A stretch of DNA of 64,000 nucleotides from Amycolatopsis sp. Its GTDB lineage: Bacteria; Actinomycetota; Actinomycetes; Mycobacteriales; Pseudonocardiaceae. Location: the NCBI RefSeq assembly GCF_025464955.1, contig NZ_JAODNM010000081.1, positions 1 through 64,000 on the forward strand. Direction: 5' to 3'. Made by a program: the position numbers and the translations under genes. Each line of letters begins with the position of its first letter. Position 1 is the first letter of the stretch. Shown piece after piece: positions 1 through 8,796 of the stretch. The notes beneath the pieces were generated by a model. That model had not been told where the DNA came from. It searched no databases and worked only from the letters and a program-made list of their open reading frames with translations.

Positions 1-110
1 TCGGACACGTCACCGAGCCAGGCACTCCACTCACCACACTGGCCCAGTTCCACGACTACCTGACCGCTTCGGGCATCACACCGGAAGACCCCAACAAACC
101 AACGCTTTAA
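1..110 (+). CDS. 3' end of an unidentified protein-coding gene, cut by the window edge
   Basis: An open frame (codons starting at base 3) runs from the left edge to a TAA at 108-110. It gives about 35 residues ending in PEDPNKPTL, with ordinary actinomycete codon bias. The fragment is too short to assign a family. The next 290 bases carry no convincing gene and contain dispersed repeats, so this is probably the last gene before a repeat island. The reading frame is visible in the sequence; that it is a real gene is inferred. Confidence 0.45.
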   Translation, partial: GHVTEPGTPLTTLAQFHDYLTASGITPEDPNKPTL

Positions 111-177
111 TTATCGGCAAGGCCTTAGGGGTGTCTGGTGGTTGGTCGGTTGAGGTGGCGGGATCGGCTTTACTGCA

Positions 178-334
178 GCAAGGACCGGGGCGAGCTGGTG
201 AACGCGCAAGGGGGTCCGAGGGCCTGTCGCGTCATGTCGGGACTGGCGGGGCTGGTGTGGCGTTGTGACGTGTCGTGGAGGCCACCTTCACGGCGTAAGG
301 CGTACTCAACTAGGCCATGACGACGTCTCTGCCC
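178..334 (+). repeat. Repeat island with copies of two dispersed intergenic elements
   Basis: Bases 178-194 (GCAAGGACCGGGGCGAG) followed by a GAGGGCC block recur at 52464 and 60774. Bases 271-334 match the reverse complement of 12542-12605 over 64 nt with about four differences. The second element includes a short GGAGGCCACCTTCAC hairpin, which in its partner copy is a perfect GTGAAGG-CCA-CCTTCAC. No gene was recognised between 111 and 400; the short ORFs there fall in the repeats. Confidence 0.6.
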
Positions 335-400
335 TACCGAGAGCGTCCAACGCATTCAAGGTGGCCCCGAGGGGCCCGTGAACGTCGGCGACCAGCAACC

Positions 401-1846
401 CTACTTCGGGTCCTGCTCAAGCTGGGTGGCGGTGACAGCGCCGGCGACCTGGGTGCAGTCGTCGGCGGTGATGCCCCCGGTGCCCGCCTGAGCCAGCGTG
501 GTGCACGAGGAGTTGAGAGCCTCGCCCACGTCCTTGAACGTCGCGCTCGGCGTCAGGGTGTTCTCGACGCCCCACCAGACCTGGACAGCCTTGTCGAGTC
601 CGATCCCCTTGACCGTCTGCCCGTTGAAGGTGTCCCCGTCGGTGATCAGGTAGTCGGTCTTGTTCACCACGCCGTCGTTGATGTGCACGTCGGGGTTGTT
701 GGTGTCCCAGCCCGGGCCGTTGACCATGTCGGGCTGCGCCTTCAGCGACGAGCGGGGGTCCTTCATGTTCCGGATCGCGCCGAGCGAGGAGCCCGCGCCG
801 AGCAGCCAGCGGTTGGTGCCGGTGTCGTTCGGGTCATTCGAGGTGATGCCGATGAACTTCCCGAACACGTCGGAGAGGCCCTCGTTGATCGAGTCCGCCT
901 GACCGCCCTGAAGCCCGGAGGTGTGCTGGGTGACGCCGTGGGTCAGCTCGTGGCCGGTGATGTCGTCGGTGGTGACGCCCTCGCCGAAGGCCATCTGCTC
1001 ACCGTCCCAGAACGCGTTCGCGAACGGGCATTCGTTCGCGGTGCAGATCCGCACGGTGCCGCGCAGAGCTTTCCCAGTACCGTCGCCGTAGTCCGCACCG
1101 ATGAGGCCGGTCAAGTCGGTGCCCACGAACTTCGAGTAGAAGTCGGACGCTTCGCCGAAGAAGTTGTAGACGTTGTTGACGTCGGTGACGCTGGATTCGG
1201 CGCCGCCCTCGGCCCGGGTCACGTCGAACGCGGTGCCGCAGCGGACCGCGGTGTTGCTGTTGTCGTCGACCACGGTGTGGTTGGCGTCGCAGACGTCGCG
1301 GTTGACCGCCTCGTGCACCTCGGACCACGAAGCCAGCACCTCCTGGGTGCCCGCTTTGACGACCTCGGTCCACTTGTCGTCGAGGTTCTTGCCGTGCACG
1401 GTCACCTGGTAGGTCGGGACCGCGACGGAGTCCCCGCGCGCACCACCGAGCGTGGCGTCGAACCAGAACGGCTTCGCGGCTTCAGCGGTTAGGGTGGTCG
1501 CCGGCAGGCCACTGCGCTTGACGACGTCAGCGATGGCTGTCGCCGTCGCGCCGGCGTCGCTGGCGGGGAACTGCCCAGCGGTCTTCTTCGTGGTCTTGCC
1601 GTGCGTAGCGACAACCTTGCCCACGCTGTTCAGCGTCTGTACGAGCTGGCCACCGAACACCGGCACGCCGGAGAACTCCTGCTGGAACCGCACCACACTG
1701 CCGAACGGCATCGCCTTGGCGCCCAGTTGCTGCATGGACGACTCGGCCGCCGTGGCCGGTGCGGCCGTGGCCATCGCCGTGGACGCCAGCAAGACCGCTG
1801 TCGCCCCGGCGATCACGACGCCCGGAATTCCTCGTTTGAGTGACAC
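401..1846 (-). CDS. Secreted M4-family (thermolysin-like) zinc metalloprotease
   Basis: This 481-residue protein is an exported neutral protease precursor. Residues 1-34 form a signal peptide (SLKRG, hydrophobic core, ATAAPATAAE). Residues ~45-175 match an FTP/PepSY-type propeptide. The catalytic domain carries the zinc motif HELTH at 299-303 and the third ligand in NEGLSD (Glu322), with a typical M4 C-terminal half. By family knowledge it cleaves extracellular proteins before hydrophobic residues after autocatalytic loss of the propeptide. The ATG at 1844-1846 directly precedes the signal peptide and sits behind a purine-rich stretch. It is a single-gene unit, and about 400 bases without a gene lie upstream. 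Confidence 0.95.
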   Translation of the reverse strand: MSLKRGIPGVVIAGATAVLLASTAMATAAPATAAESSMQQLGAKAMPFGSVVRFQQEFSGVPVFGGQLVQTLNSVGKVVATHGKTTKKTAGQFPASDAGATATAIADVVKRSGLPATTLTAEAAKPFWFDATLGGARGDSVAVPTYQVTVHGKNLDDKWTEVVKAGTQEVLASWSEVHEAVNRDVCDANHTVVDDNSNTAVRCGTAFDVTRAEGGAESSVTDVNNVYNFFGEASDFYSKFVGTDLTGLIGADYGDGTGKALRGTVRICTANECPFANAFWDGEQMAFGEGVTTDDITGHELTHGVTQHTSGLQGGQADSINEGLSDVFGKFIGITSNDPNDTGTNRWLLGAGSSLGAIRNMKDPRSSLKAQPDMVNGPGWDTNNPDVHINDGVVNKTDYLITDGDTFNGQTVKGIGLDKAVQVWWGVENTLTPSATFKDVGEALNSSCTTLAQAGTGGITADDCTQVAGAVTATQLEQDPK

Positions 1847-2249
1847 TGACTTACCTCCGCAGGATTTTGATCACCTGGAGTGATCTCCATGAAGGATGAC
1901 TTGCCCATGCGGATGAACACACCATTCGAAAGTAGGTAATTCACCACCCTGTCTGAATTTCCGAGATCAAGTGACCAACAGGAGAGCTTGTCGCGTTTGG
2001 CCTCGCCGCGCAGTCATGTGACATGGACCACAGAGAGGTTGCGGGTCTCCCTGCGTTACGCCCGATGCCGCGTAACACCCTCGGACCACCCGGACCAGCG
2101 CACTGTCGTACCCAACGTCGGCCGGGTCCTGGGAACAAGTTCTGGGGATATAGCTACCAATCCCTGACTTGCGTGGTGAGATACACCTATGCGGTCAACT
2201 CCGAACCGGCTTCAGCGAGCCGGTTGAGCCAGGCCAGTACGCTGCTCGC
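1847..2249. other. Gene-free stretch holding the protease promoter
   Basis: No convincing ORF was found in these ~400 bases on either strand. The half next to 1847 is A/T richer than its surroundings and probably holds the promoter and leader of the M4 protease. The half next to 2249 precedes the small plus-strand gene. A short GTTACG...CGTAAC inverted repeat near 2054-2075 is weak and not interpreted. Confidence 0.4.
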
Positions 2250-2492
2250 ATGGCACCCGAGGAAAAGTCGCCGCTGAATCCGGAATCCGTGCTGGCGGCC
2301 GCGTTCGCCGACCATGACTTCATCGGCCCGATCGGCAGGCAAGCCGTGCACATCCAGACCAGTGACGTCGAGGTCGACGGCTCCGGCCGCACGTTCATCG
2401 TCGTCGACGCCGTGACCGACCCGCCGGACTACGCCACGAAGTACCGCTACCGAGTCACTTTCGACCGCGTGGAAGCAACACCGTCAGTGTGA
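2250..2492 (+). CDS. Small hypothetical protein (80 residues)
   Basis: A compact soluble ORF beginning MAPEEKSP. It has an acidic N-terminal helix and then alternating hydrophobic residues (VHIQTSDVEVDGSGRTFIVVDAV) that predict a small beta-rich fold. No known family was recognised and there is no signal peptide or membrane segment. The frame opens further upstream (to 2169), but that extension reads like non-coding sequence, so the ATG at 2250 was chosen. Its last codons overlap the end of the convergent minus-strand gene by a few bases. Confidence 0.5.
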   Translation: MAPEEKSPLNPESVLAAAFADHDFIGPIGRQAVHIQTSDVEVDGSGRTFIVVDAVTDPPDYATKYRYRVTFDRVEATPSV

Positions 2493-3157
2493 GACAGGCA
2501 GTCGCAGGAGCTGGGGCTTGAGCTCGATCCAGGCCCGCAGTTCGTCGGCCACCGCAGCTGACTTCAAGTGGGGCAGGGCGGGTCCGACCTCGTGGATCTG
2601 GTTTCGCAGCGTGCGGGACAGCCGAATGTCGGCCGGGCCGAGTGCCCGGCCGGCACTGAGCCCGGCGGCGTCCGACCAACTGCCGTAGATAGGTCCACCA
2701 GTGGGTCCGCTCGCGGCCTGCATCAGGTTGTGTTCGTCCAGCCACGCGATCCGCCGCGCTTCGGTCAGCGCGAGCAAGTGGGAAACATAGCCCTCGAACG
2801 AGTCTTCGCGTTCTCTGAACCGCTCCCAGGCCGACGAGTCCGTGCCGGCGCTGAGCATCTTGAGTACGGCGCCTGCTGTTGCCCCCTGCCCGGCCTCTTC
2901 CGGGTCCGACACCGCGATGAGTCCCATCCTGGACGTGGGCTCCCAGTACTCGGCAATGCCGTCGCCCCAAGCGTGACGCTCCTCCAGCGGGAATCCGCGA
3001 GCTTCCGTCGCCGCGCGGAGCTCGTCGACGTCCAACGAAGGCCGGGACCTGCCGTAGCGTTCCACCAACGGCACCCCGACCTGCTTCTTCCGGGATTTGC
3101 GGGCGAGCCAGGGCAGCCGGTGATCATCAGCTCGACGAAGAAGTCCAGGTCGCTCAC
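2484..3157 (-). CDS. Hypothetical protein, probably frame-disrupted near its 5' end
   Basis: From about 3110 down to 2484 one frame reads as a plausible soluble protein of ~210 residues, containing SRKKQVGVPLVERYGR, an Arg/Glu-rich middle and ALGPADIRLSRTLRNQ. Upstream in that frame the sequence turns Cys/Arg-rich and implausible. A natural start instead lies in another frame: GTG at 3155-3157 encoding SDLDFFVELMITG, which runs into the main frame near 3111-3122 only if one base is restored (ITG-LPWLARKSRKK). This is either a real one-base deletion or an assembly error. The family is unknown. It lies antisense and just upstream of the kinase gene. Confidence 0.45.
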
Positions 3158-3288
3158 ACCTACAGCATCGCAGGCAGTGACAAGCGGTCATCCGCGTCGA
3201 GAAGGCGCGACTGTCCACGCCGATGGCTTAAGGTGGTCACGCATTGCTGAGGGGGCGAGCTGCCCTGAATCCACGGGCGGAGTGGCGA

Positions 3289-4651
3289 GTGCAGGTCGGC
3301 CAGGTGGTCAGCGGGCGGTACCGGCTGGAGGAACAGCTGGGTTCGGGCGGCGGCGGGGTCGTGTGGCGGGCCACCGACGTCCAGCTGGGCCGGGTCGTCG
3401 CGCTGAAGCGGACCCTGCCAGGCGACGCCGAGCGGCAGGCGGAGCTGATCGGCAGGCTCCGGCAGGAGGCCCGGCTCCTGGCCATGCTGAACCATCCCAA
3501 CGTCGTCACGCTGCACGACGTCGTCGACGACGGCCCGGAGTGCTGGCTGGTGATGGAGTACGTCGCGGCGCGGAGCTTGGCCGAACAGGGCCAGTTGGCA
3601 TCCGAACGGGTGGCAAAGATGGGCGTACAGCTCGCCGACGCGCTGCAGGCCGTGCACGCCACCGGCATCGTGCACCGCGACATCAAACCCGCCAACGTCT
3701 TCGTGACCGGGAACGACACCGTCAAGCTGGGCGATTTCGGCATCTCCCGGGTCATCAGTGCCGACGAGACGATCACCAGCGCCGGGACGGCCTTGCTCAG
3801 CGGAACGCCGGGCTACGTCGCGCCCGAGGTGGCCCGGGGCGGGTCGCCGACAGCGGCGTCCGACATCTTCTCGCTGGGATCCACCCTGTTCGCCGCGATC
3901 GAGGGGGTCTCACCGATCGGCGACAAAGCCGACAACGTGCTGGTGCTCATCCGGCGCGCGGCGGACGGGAAGATCGCGACCTCTCAACGCGGCGAGCACC
4001 TGACTCCGGTGCTCGCCGCGTTGCTGCAGGTCGATCCCGCGAAGCGGCCCACCGCAAGGAAGGCCGCCGCTCGGGGTCGGCGCACTCGTCGTCGTGGTGG
4101 CCGTTGTCGCCTGGGTCCTGTTTTCCGGCGAGACTCCGGCAACCCGTGCCGCGCCGCCTGTCCCCTCCTTCGGAACCATCGCCACGGCGGACCCGTGCTC
4201 CCTCATCGACACCACTGCGCTCGGCAAGTTCGGCGACCCCAACCTGGTGAGCGACAACGACAACTTCAACCAGTGCGACGACATCGTGAAATCCGACGGC
4301 GGCGAAGTCAATATTACCGTGGTGCTGGAAAACGAAGCGCCGCCCAATACCATTCCGGACGGGACGATCGAGAACACGCCAACGGTGAGCATCGTGCGGA
4401 TTCCCGAAAGTCGCGGGCACTGCGACCGGCAGATCCTGCTGCTCGCCGACCACCACCGCGTGGTGATCAGTGCCCAGCTCAACAAGAAGCCCGTATCCCA
4501 CGACCTGTGTGGTATGGCCGACGCGACCACCGCGACCGCGGCCGACGAGATCGTCGTGGTCGACGTCACCGGCACAAAGGGCGCCGGCCATTACTGCGAC
4601 TTGGCCCAGCAGGTCGCCGTCACCGTGGCACCGGCGCTCCCCGGCCCCTAA
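3289..4651 (+). pseudogene. Membrane Ser/Thr protein kinase (PknB-like), frame-disrupted between kinase and transmembrane/sensor parts
   Basis: Reading from GTG 3289 (GGAG upstream), residues 1-260 form a complete Hanks-type kinase: glycine loop GSGGGG 18-23, Lys40, HRDIKPAN 129-136, DFG 149-151 and the GTPGYVAPE activation segment. After DPAKRPTA (about 4054) this frame becomes Arg-rich nonsense. The +1 frame instead gives a proline-rich linker, a transmembrane helix (GALVVVVAVVAWVLF, 4079-4123) and a ~170-residue extracellular domain with three or more Cys, ending at 4651. The usual juxtamembrane linker is also short. By family knowledge the intact kinase would phosphorylate cytosolic targets in response to an external signal. 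As read, only a soluble kinase with a junk tail would be made; a sequencing error is possible. Confidence 0.75.
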
Positions 4652-4808
4652 CGCTCGGGAAAGTAACACAGGCCACACCGGACACTCAAGAAACGCAGCG
4701 TCGCGTTGGCAGTAAATGGATAATTCCGCCGCGCGCCGGGTAAGACTGTAAGGTTACGCGGGACTTTCCCCACGCTGCCCGAGAAACCGCGAGCGAAGCG
4801 AGAAAAAC

Positions 4809-6257
4809 GTGAAGACCACCGGGCGATCCACCGATTCCGCGGCCGCGTTGGAACGGGGCACCGAACACGATTACTCCACTAGTCGTACCGGTGTGGTTCC
4901 TTTGGCGGAACGGCGTTCCCGCTACCATTTCCTGTCGCTGTGGATCACCCTCGCCGCCGGTTTCACCTATCTTTTCCTCGGCTTCCAGTATCACGACGCC
5001 GGCTATTCGCTGGTGAAAGCCGTCGGGGCGGGCGCGATCGGCGCGATCGCCTACCTCATCTACGCGCTGCCCGCGGCCTATCTGGGGTCCACCACCGGTC
5101 AGACGCACGCGCTGCTGACCAGGTCGATCCTGGGCCGGGTCGGGTCGGCGCTGGTCACGGTGCTGCTCATCGGCATCGCCGCCGGGTGGACGGCGTTCGC
5201 GTTCAACCTGCTGGCGACCCTCTACGACGGGCTGTTCGGCTGGGGCCACATCGTGGTGATCAGCGTGGTGCTCGCGGTGGTCGGCATCACCAACAACCTG
5301 TTCGGCTTCACCGGAATCGCCGCGTTCGCGCGGTACCTGGTCGCGCCGCTGATGATCCTCTGGATGCTCTACCTGGTGATCAAGGGCTTCGCCGAGATCC
5401 CGGCGTCGGTGCTGTCCTCCGGCACCGGCGGCGACACCCTGCCGTTCCTGTCCGGGATCGGGGTCGCGATCGGCTCGGTGATGTGGGGCAACGAGCCGGA
5501 CACCTGGCGGTACGGCAAGCCGAAACTGTTCTGGCCGGCTCTGCCGATGCTGGTGGCCTTCGCCGTCGGCCTGGTGCTGTTCGTGGCCGGCGGCTGGATG
5601 ATGGCCCAGCTGTCCAAGGCAGGCCAGTTCGACTTCGGCCCGGCCTTCCGCTACACCGTCGAATACTCCCTGTTCGGGGTGCTGGCGCTCGGCGCGGTGG
5701 TCGCCACGGTGCTGCAGATCGCCATCAACGACGGCAACTACTACGAGATGGTCAACGCCGGGCAGAACGCGCTCGGTGGGGTTCGCGGCTGGCGCCGCTG
5801 GTACACCTGCCTGCTCATGGCCGCCATCGCCGCGCTGTTCACCTGGTGGTTCCCGTCGGTCGAGGACGGCTTCTTCAAGGTGGCCAGCTGGTCGTCCATC
5901 GCCTTGCCGTGCGTCACGGTGGTGATGTGCGTCGACCGCTTCGTGCTGCCGCGGCTCATCCCCGCCCGCCGCCCGATGGACACGATCCCGTCCTGGCGCA
6001 CCGCCGGCGTCGCGAACTGGCCGGGGATCGCCGCGGTGCTGATCGCGGTGGCGTTCGGCGCGTGGGGCCTCGGCCTGCTGCCCGGTCAGGCGAGCATTCC
6101 TTCGGCCGGGCTGCCGGCTGTCGAGGCTTGGCTGCTGGCCGGAATCCTCTACACCGCACTGGCCTGGGCCGCCGGTCGAGGCTCGCGTTCGGCGGCCCTG
6201 CTCGGTTTCAGCAGGGAACCGCAGGCGGCCGCCGAATCTGACACCGACAACGGTTAG
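4809..6257 (+). CDS. NCS1-family purine/cytosine permease-like transporter
   Basis: A 482-residue polytopic membrane protein with about 12 predicted helices. The N-terminal cytosolic stretch is followed by the segments and loops typical of the CodB/NCS1 family, including SLWITLAAGFTYLFLGFQ and GNEPDTWRYGKPKLFWPALP. The family imports nucleobases or related heterocycles with H+ or Na+. The substrate cannot be read from sequence and no nucleobase catabolic gene is adjacent. The GTG at 4809 is the first in-frame start after a stop and leads directly into family-like sequence. It converges on the GGDEF/HD-GYP gene with only 11 bases between stops. Confidence 0.85.
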   Translation: MKTTGRSTDSAAALERGTEHDYSTSRTGVVPLAERRSRYHFLSLWITLAAGFTYLFLGFQYHDAGYSLVKAVGAGAIGAIAYLIYALPAAYLGSTTGQTHALLTRSILGRVGSALVTVLLIGIAAGWTAFAFNLLATLYDGLFGWGHIVVISVVLAVVGITNNLFGFTGIAAFARYLVAPLMILWMLYLVIKGFAEIPASVLSSGTGGDTLPFLSGIGVAIGSVMWGNEPDTWRYGKPKLFWPALPMLVAFAVGLVLFVAGGWMMAQLSKAGQFDFGPAFRYTVEYSLFGVLALGAVVATVLQIAINDGNYYEMVNAGQNALGGVRGWRRWYTCLLMAAIAALFTWWFPSVEDGFFKVASWSSIALPCVTVVMCVDRFVLPRLIPARRPMDTIPSWRTAGVANWPGIAAVLIAVAFGAWGLGLLPGQASIPSAGLPAVEAWLLAGILYTALAWAAGRGSRSAALLGFSREPQAAAESDTDNG

Positions 6258-6268
6258 TCGGGCCAGGG

Positions 6269-8401
6269 CTAAGGCGTCAGCAGCGCACCGGCCTGCTGTC
6301 CCAGCTTGCGCAGTTCACCCAGGCGATCCTGCCGGTGCAGTTCCAGGAAGACGTCGACCACCGCGGAGTCGAACTGACCGCCCTTGCCTCGCAGCAGCTC
6401 CTCGCAGGCTTCCTCGGCCGGTTTCGCGGCGTGGTAGGGCCGATCCGCGCGCATCGCGGCCCACGAGTCGCAGACCGCGATGATCCGGGCCTCCAGGCTG
6501 ATCTCCTGACCGGCCAGGCCGAGCGGGTAGCCCTGGCCGTCGACGCGTTCGTGGTGCTGGCGAACAGCGTCGGCGACGTCCGCCAGCCCGGGCACCACGC
6601 GCACCATCTGGAAGCCGTAGTCCGGGTGCTGCTCGACGAGTTGCCGTTCGTGCTTCGACAGCGCGCCGGGTTTGCGCCAGATGTCCTCCGGGATGCAGAC
6701 CTTGCCGACGTCGTGCAGCCGCCCGGCCAGCTCGACCCGCCGGACCAGCGCCTCGTCCTCGCCGAGGGTCGCGGCCACCAGCGCCGACCAGCGGCCGACG
6801 GCGCGCCCGTGCTCACTGCCGGACAACCAGCCGTCCACCTCGTCGGCGACCCGCTGCAGGTAGGCCAGCAGCTCACTGGTCGGCTCGGGAACGGGCCGAC
6901 CGGCGGGCAGCACCAGTTTCGCCGGCAGTGAGACATCACCCACGACGACGCGGTCGCGGCCCTGGGACTTGGCGGCGTAGAGCGCCCTGTCCGCGGCGGT
7001 GATCAGTTCCGACGGGGTGCTGCCGTGCCAGGGGTAGCCCGCGGTCCCGACCGACACGGTCACGGCGATCCAGACCTCCGGGGAGACCAGGAACGGACTG
7101 GACGCGATCTCCGTGCGCAGGCGCTCCCCGATGCTCGCCAGCTCCTGCGGACTGGCGTCCGGCACGACCAGTGCGAACTCCTCGCCGCCGTAGCGGGCCA
7201 GGAAATCGGCGTGGCGGACCGAATCGCGCAGCCGCCGGGCGACTTCGACGAGCACCCGGTCACCGGCCGGATGGCCGTAGCGGTCGTTGACCGACTTGAA
7301 GTGGTCGACGTCGACGATCAGCACGGCGACGTTGGTCCCCGCGCGGCGGGCCCTGGCGATCTCCATCGGCAGCTGGGTGCTGAAGAACCGGCGGGTGCGC
7401 AGCCCGGTGAGGACATCGGTGATGGCCAGCAGCCGCTGGTCGGCGACCAGCCCGGCGAGTCGCCCGATGGTGAGGATGAACAGGATGGCGCAGGCGGCGG
7501 CGATGACCGGGATGTCGCGCAGGGAGCCGAGCGCGTGCTGCACGAACAGCGTCGCCGGCGCGATGAGCGCGGCGGCCGCCAGCAGGAAAAGGCGGAACGG
7601 GGTCAGTCTCGCGTCGTCTTCGGACGCCCGCTCCGCGACCTTGCCCGCGGTCGGATGCAGGGCCGCGGCCCCGAGCGCGAGGTTGCCGCAAAGCCAGATC
7701 GCGTCCAGTGCGTTGCCCGTCTGGTAGGTGCCGTCCAGCTGCTGGATCACGTAGACGGTGTCCGCGGTGAGAATGGCCAACAGGTTCACGCTCAGCAGCA
7801 CGAACGATCCGGGGCGGCGGCCGGGCCCGAGCAGGAGCCGCAACGCCACCGCGAACATCAGCAGGTCCATCACCGGGTAGAGCCCGGAGAAGATCTTGAC
7901 CAGCGCCGACGAACTGCCCTGGGCCGAGGGCTCGATCAGGTAGAGCCACGACAGCATCGTCGCGGCGACCGCGACCGTGGCCGCGTCCAGCAGCCCGGCC
8001 CGGTCGTGGCCGGGTGTCCGGCGCCGGATCAGCAGGAGCAGGCCGACCACGACCAGCGGGTAGTGAGCCAGGTAGAGGCTATCGGCGGGGGCCGGGAACT
8101 CGTTGTCGTCGAGGATGTTGTGCGAGACGTAGAAGAAGACATCCGCGACCGCGTAGACGACCTGGCTGCAGCCGAGGACCAGCCAGGGCAGCCGCGCCCG
8201 GCCGGGCGGCAGGTTGTAGAGGCAACCCACCAAAACCGCGAGCGCCGCCGAAGCGCTGACCGCGCAGTACAACACGACCCGGACGACCGGCAGGGCTCTG
8301 ACCTCGACGGAGACGTAGTACGCGACGATCACCAGTACCCCGGCTGTCAGATAAGCCAGCCACCAGCCACCCGTTGCCCTGTGCGCCTGCCGCGTACCCA
8401 T
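6269..8401 (-). CDS. Membrane GGDEF plus HD-GYP protein (c-di-GMP turnover)
   Basis: This 710-residue protein has about nine N-terminal transmembrane helices (20-320), a GGDEF domain (325-490) and an HD-GYP domain (510-700). The active-site signature is GGEEF 405-409. RHAD at 396-399 lies five residues before it, exactly as in an inhibitory I-site. The phosphodiesterase half keeps the HD pair (LHDVGK, 563-564) and DGQGYP (GYP at 624-626). Both synthesis and hydrolysis of cyclic di-GMP therefore look possible; which dominates is unknown. ATG 8401 with GAGAGG upstream was preferred over an upstream in-frame ATG at 8473. The gene is monocistronic. The integral-membrane sensor part matches no named domain that I recognise. 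Confidence 0.9.
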   Translation of the reverse strand: MGTRQAHRATGGWWLAYLTAGVLVIVAYYVSVEVRALPVVRVVLYCAVSASAALAVLVGCLYNLPPGRARLPWLVLGCSQVVYAVADVFFYVSHNILDDNEFPAPADSLYLAHYPLVVVGLLLLIRRRTPGHDRAGLLDAATVAVAATMLSWLYLIEPSAQGSSSALVKIFSGLYPVMDLLMFAVALRLLLGPGRRPGSFVLLSVNLLAILTADTVYVIQQLDGTYQTGNALDAIWLCGNLALGAAALHPTAGKVAERASEDDARLTPFRLFLLAAAALIAPATLFVQHALGSLRDIPVIAAACAILFILTIGRLAGLVADQRLLAITDVLTGLRTRRFFSTQLPMEIARARRAGTNVAVLIVDVDHFKSVNDRYGHPAGDRVLVEVARRLRDSVRHADFLARYGGEEFALVVPDASPQELASIGERLRTEIASSPFLVSPEVWIAVTVSVGTAGYPWHGSTPSELITAADRALYAAKSQGRDRVVVGDVSLPAKLVLPAGRPVPEPTSELLAYLQRVADEVDGWLSGSEHGRAVGRWSALVAATLGEDEALVRRVELAGRLHDVGKVCIPEDIWRKPGALSKHERQLVEQHPDYGFQMVRVVPGLADVADAVRQHHERVDGQGYPLGLAGQEISLEARIIAVCDSWAAMRADRPYHAAKPAEEACEELLRGKGGQFDSAVVDVFLELHRQDRLGELRKLGQQAGALLTP

Positions 8402-8627
8402 TTGCACCTCTCGTCGGAACATCGGCCCCGCGCGGGCCGTGTTCGCCGTTCCAGCGGCAAGGGTATCCAACATCCGACACGCTGGGCACTGAACCAGTCA
8501 CCATTGGTGAGAATTAGTGATTATCGGTAGTCCGCCGGGCATATTCGTCACGATTCGCCGACGCTCACGTGCGCACCGTACTTACCGAGGATACCGGCGA
8601 AGCGTTGTCCGGCGTCGGTTCCCCGGC

Positions 8628-8789
8628 TCAACGGGCACGGCGGATCGTCGCGACGGCCGGATGGATCAGCGGCGGCACCGCCCCGAGCGCGACCAGTACC
8701 GACGCGACGACGACCAGCGGCTTCCTGTTCCAGTACCCGACCGAGTTCACCGCCGAGGCGCCAGCCTTCCTCGACTGAAGCTCCCGCAC
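8628..8789 (-). CDS. Possible 53-residue single-pass membrane protein
   Basis: On the minus strand an ORF runs from GTG 8787-8789 to TGA 8628-8630. It encodes a polar N-terminus (RELQSRKAGASAVNSVGYWNRK), one hydrophobic helix (PLVVVASVLVALGAVPPL) and a basic tail ending RRAR. It starts 7 bases after the stop of the upstream glycosyltransferase gene on the same strand, suggesting translational coupling. An internal GTG at 8750 would give a 40-residue product. No family is recognised and the ribosome-binding site is weak, so the call rests on codon pattern and spacing. Confidence 0.4.
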   Translation of the reverse strand: MRELQSRKAGASAVNSVGYWNRKPLVVVASVLVALGAVPPLIHPAVATIRRAR

Positions 8790-8796
8790 AGGCCGC

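Noticed and set aside
138-355. Two ~60-residue ORFs in the left repeat island
   Set aside because: They fall in dispersed repeat sequence and overlap each other on opposite strands.
2568-4250. 560-residue plus-strand frame across the hypothetical and kinase genes
   Set aside because: The kinase motifs are in another frame; this one is a shadow.
4652-4808. Riboswitch upstream of the NCS1 permease
   Set aside because: The 157-base leader shows no conserved purine, preQ1 or TPP motif that I can recognise.
7025-8530. 501-residue plus-strand open frame
   Set aside because: Antisense to the GGDEF/HD-GYP gene and lacks coding character.
8569-8778. 69-residue plus-strand ORF
   Set aside because: The antisense frame (8628-8789) has a better transmembrane pattern and operon spacing.
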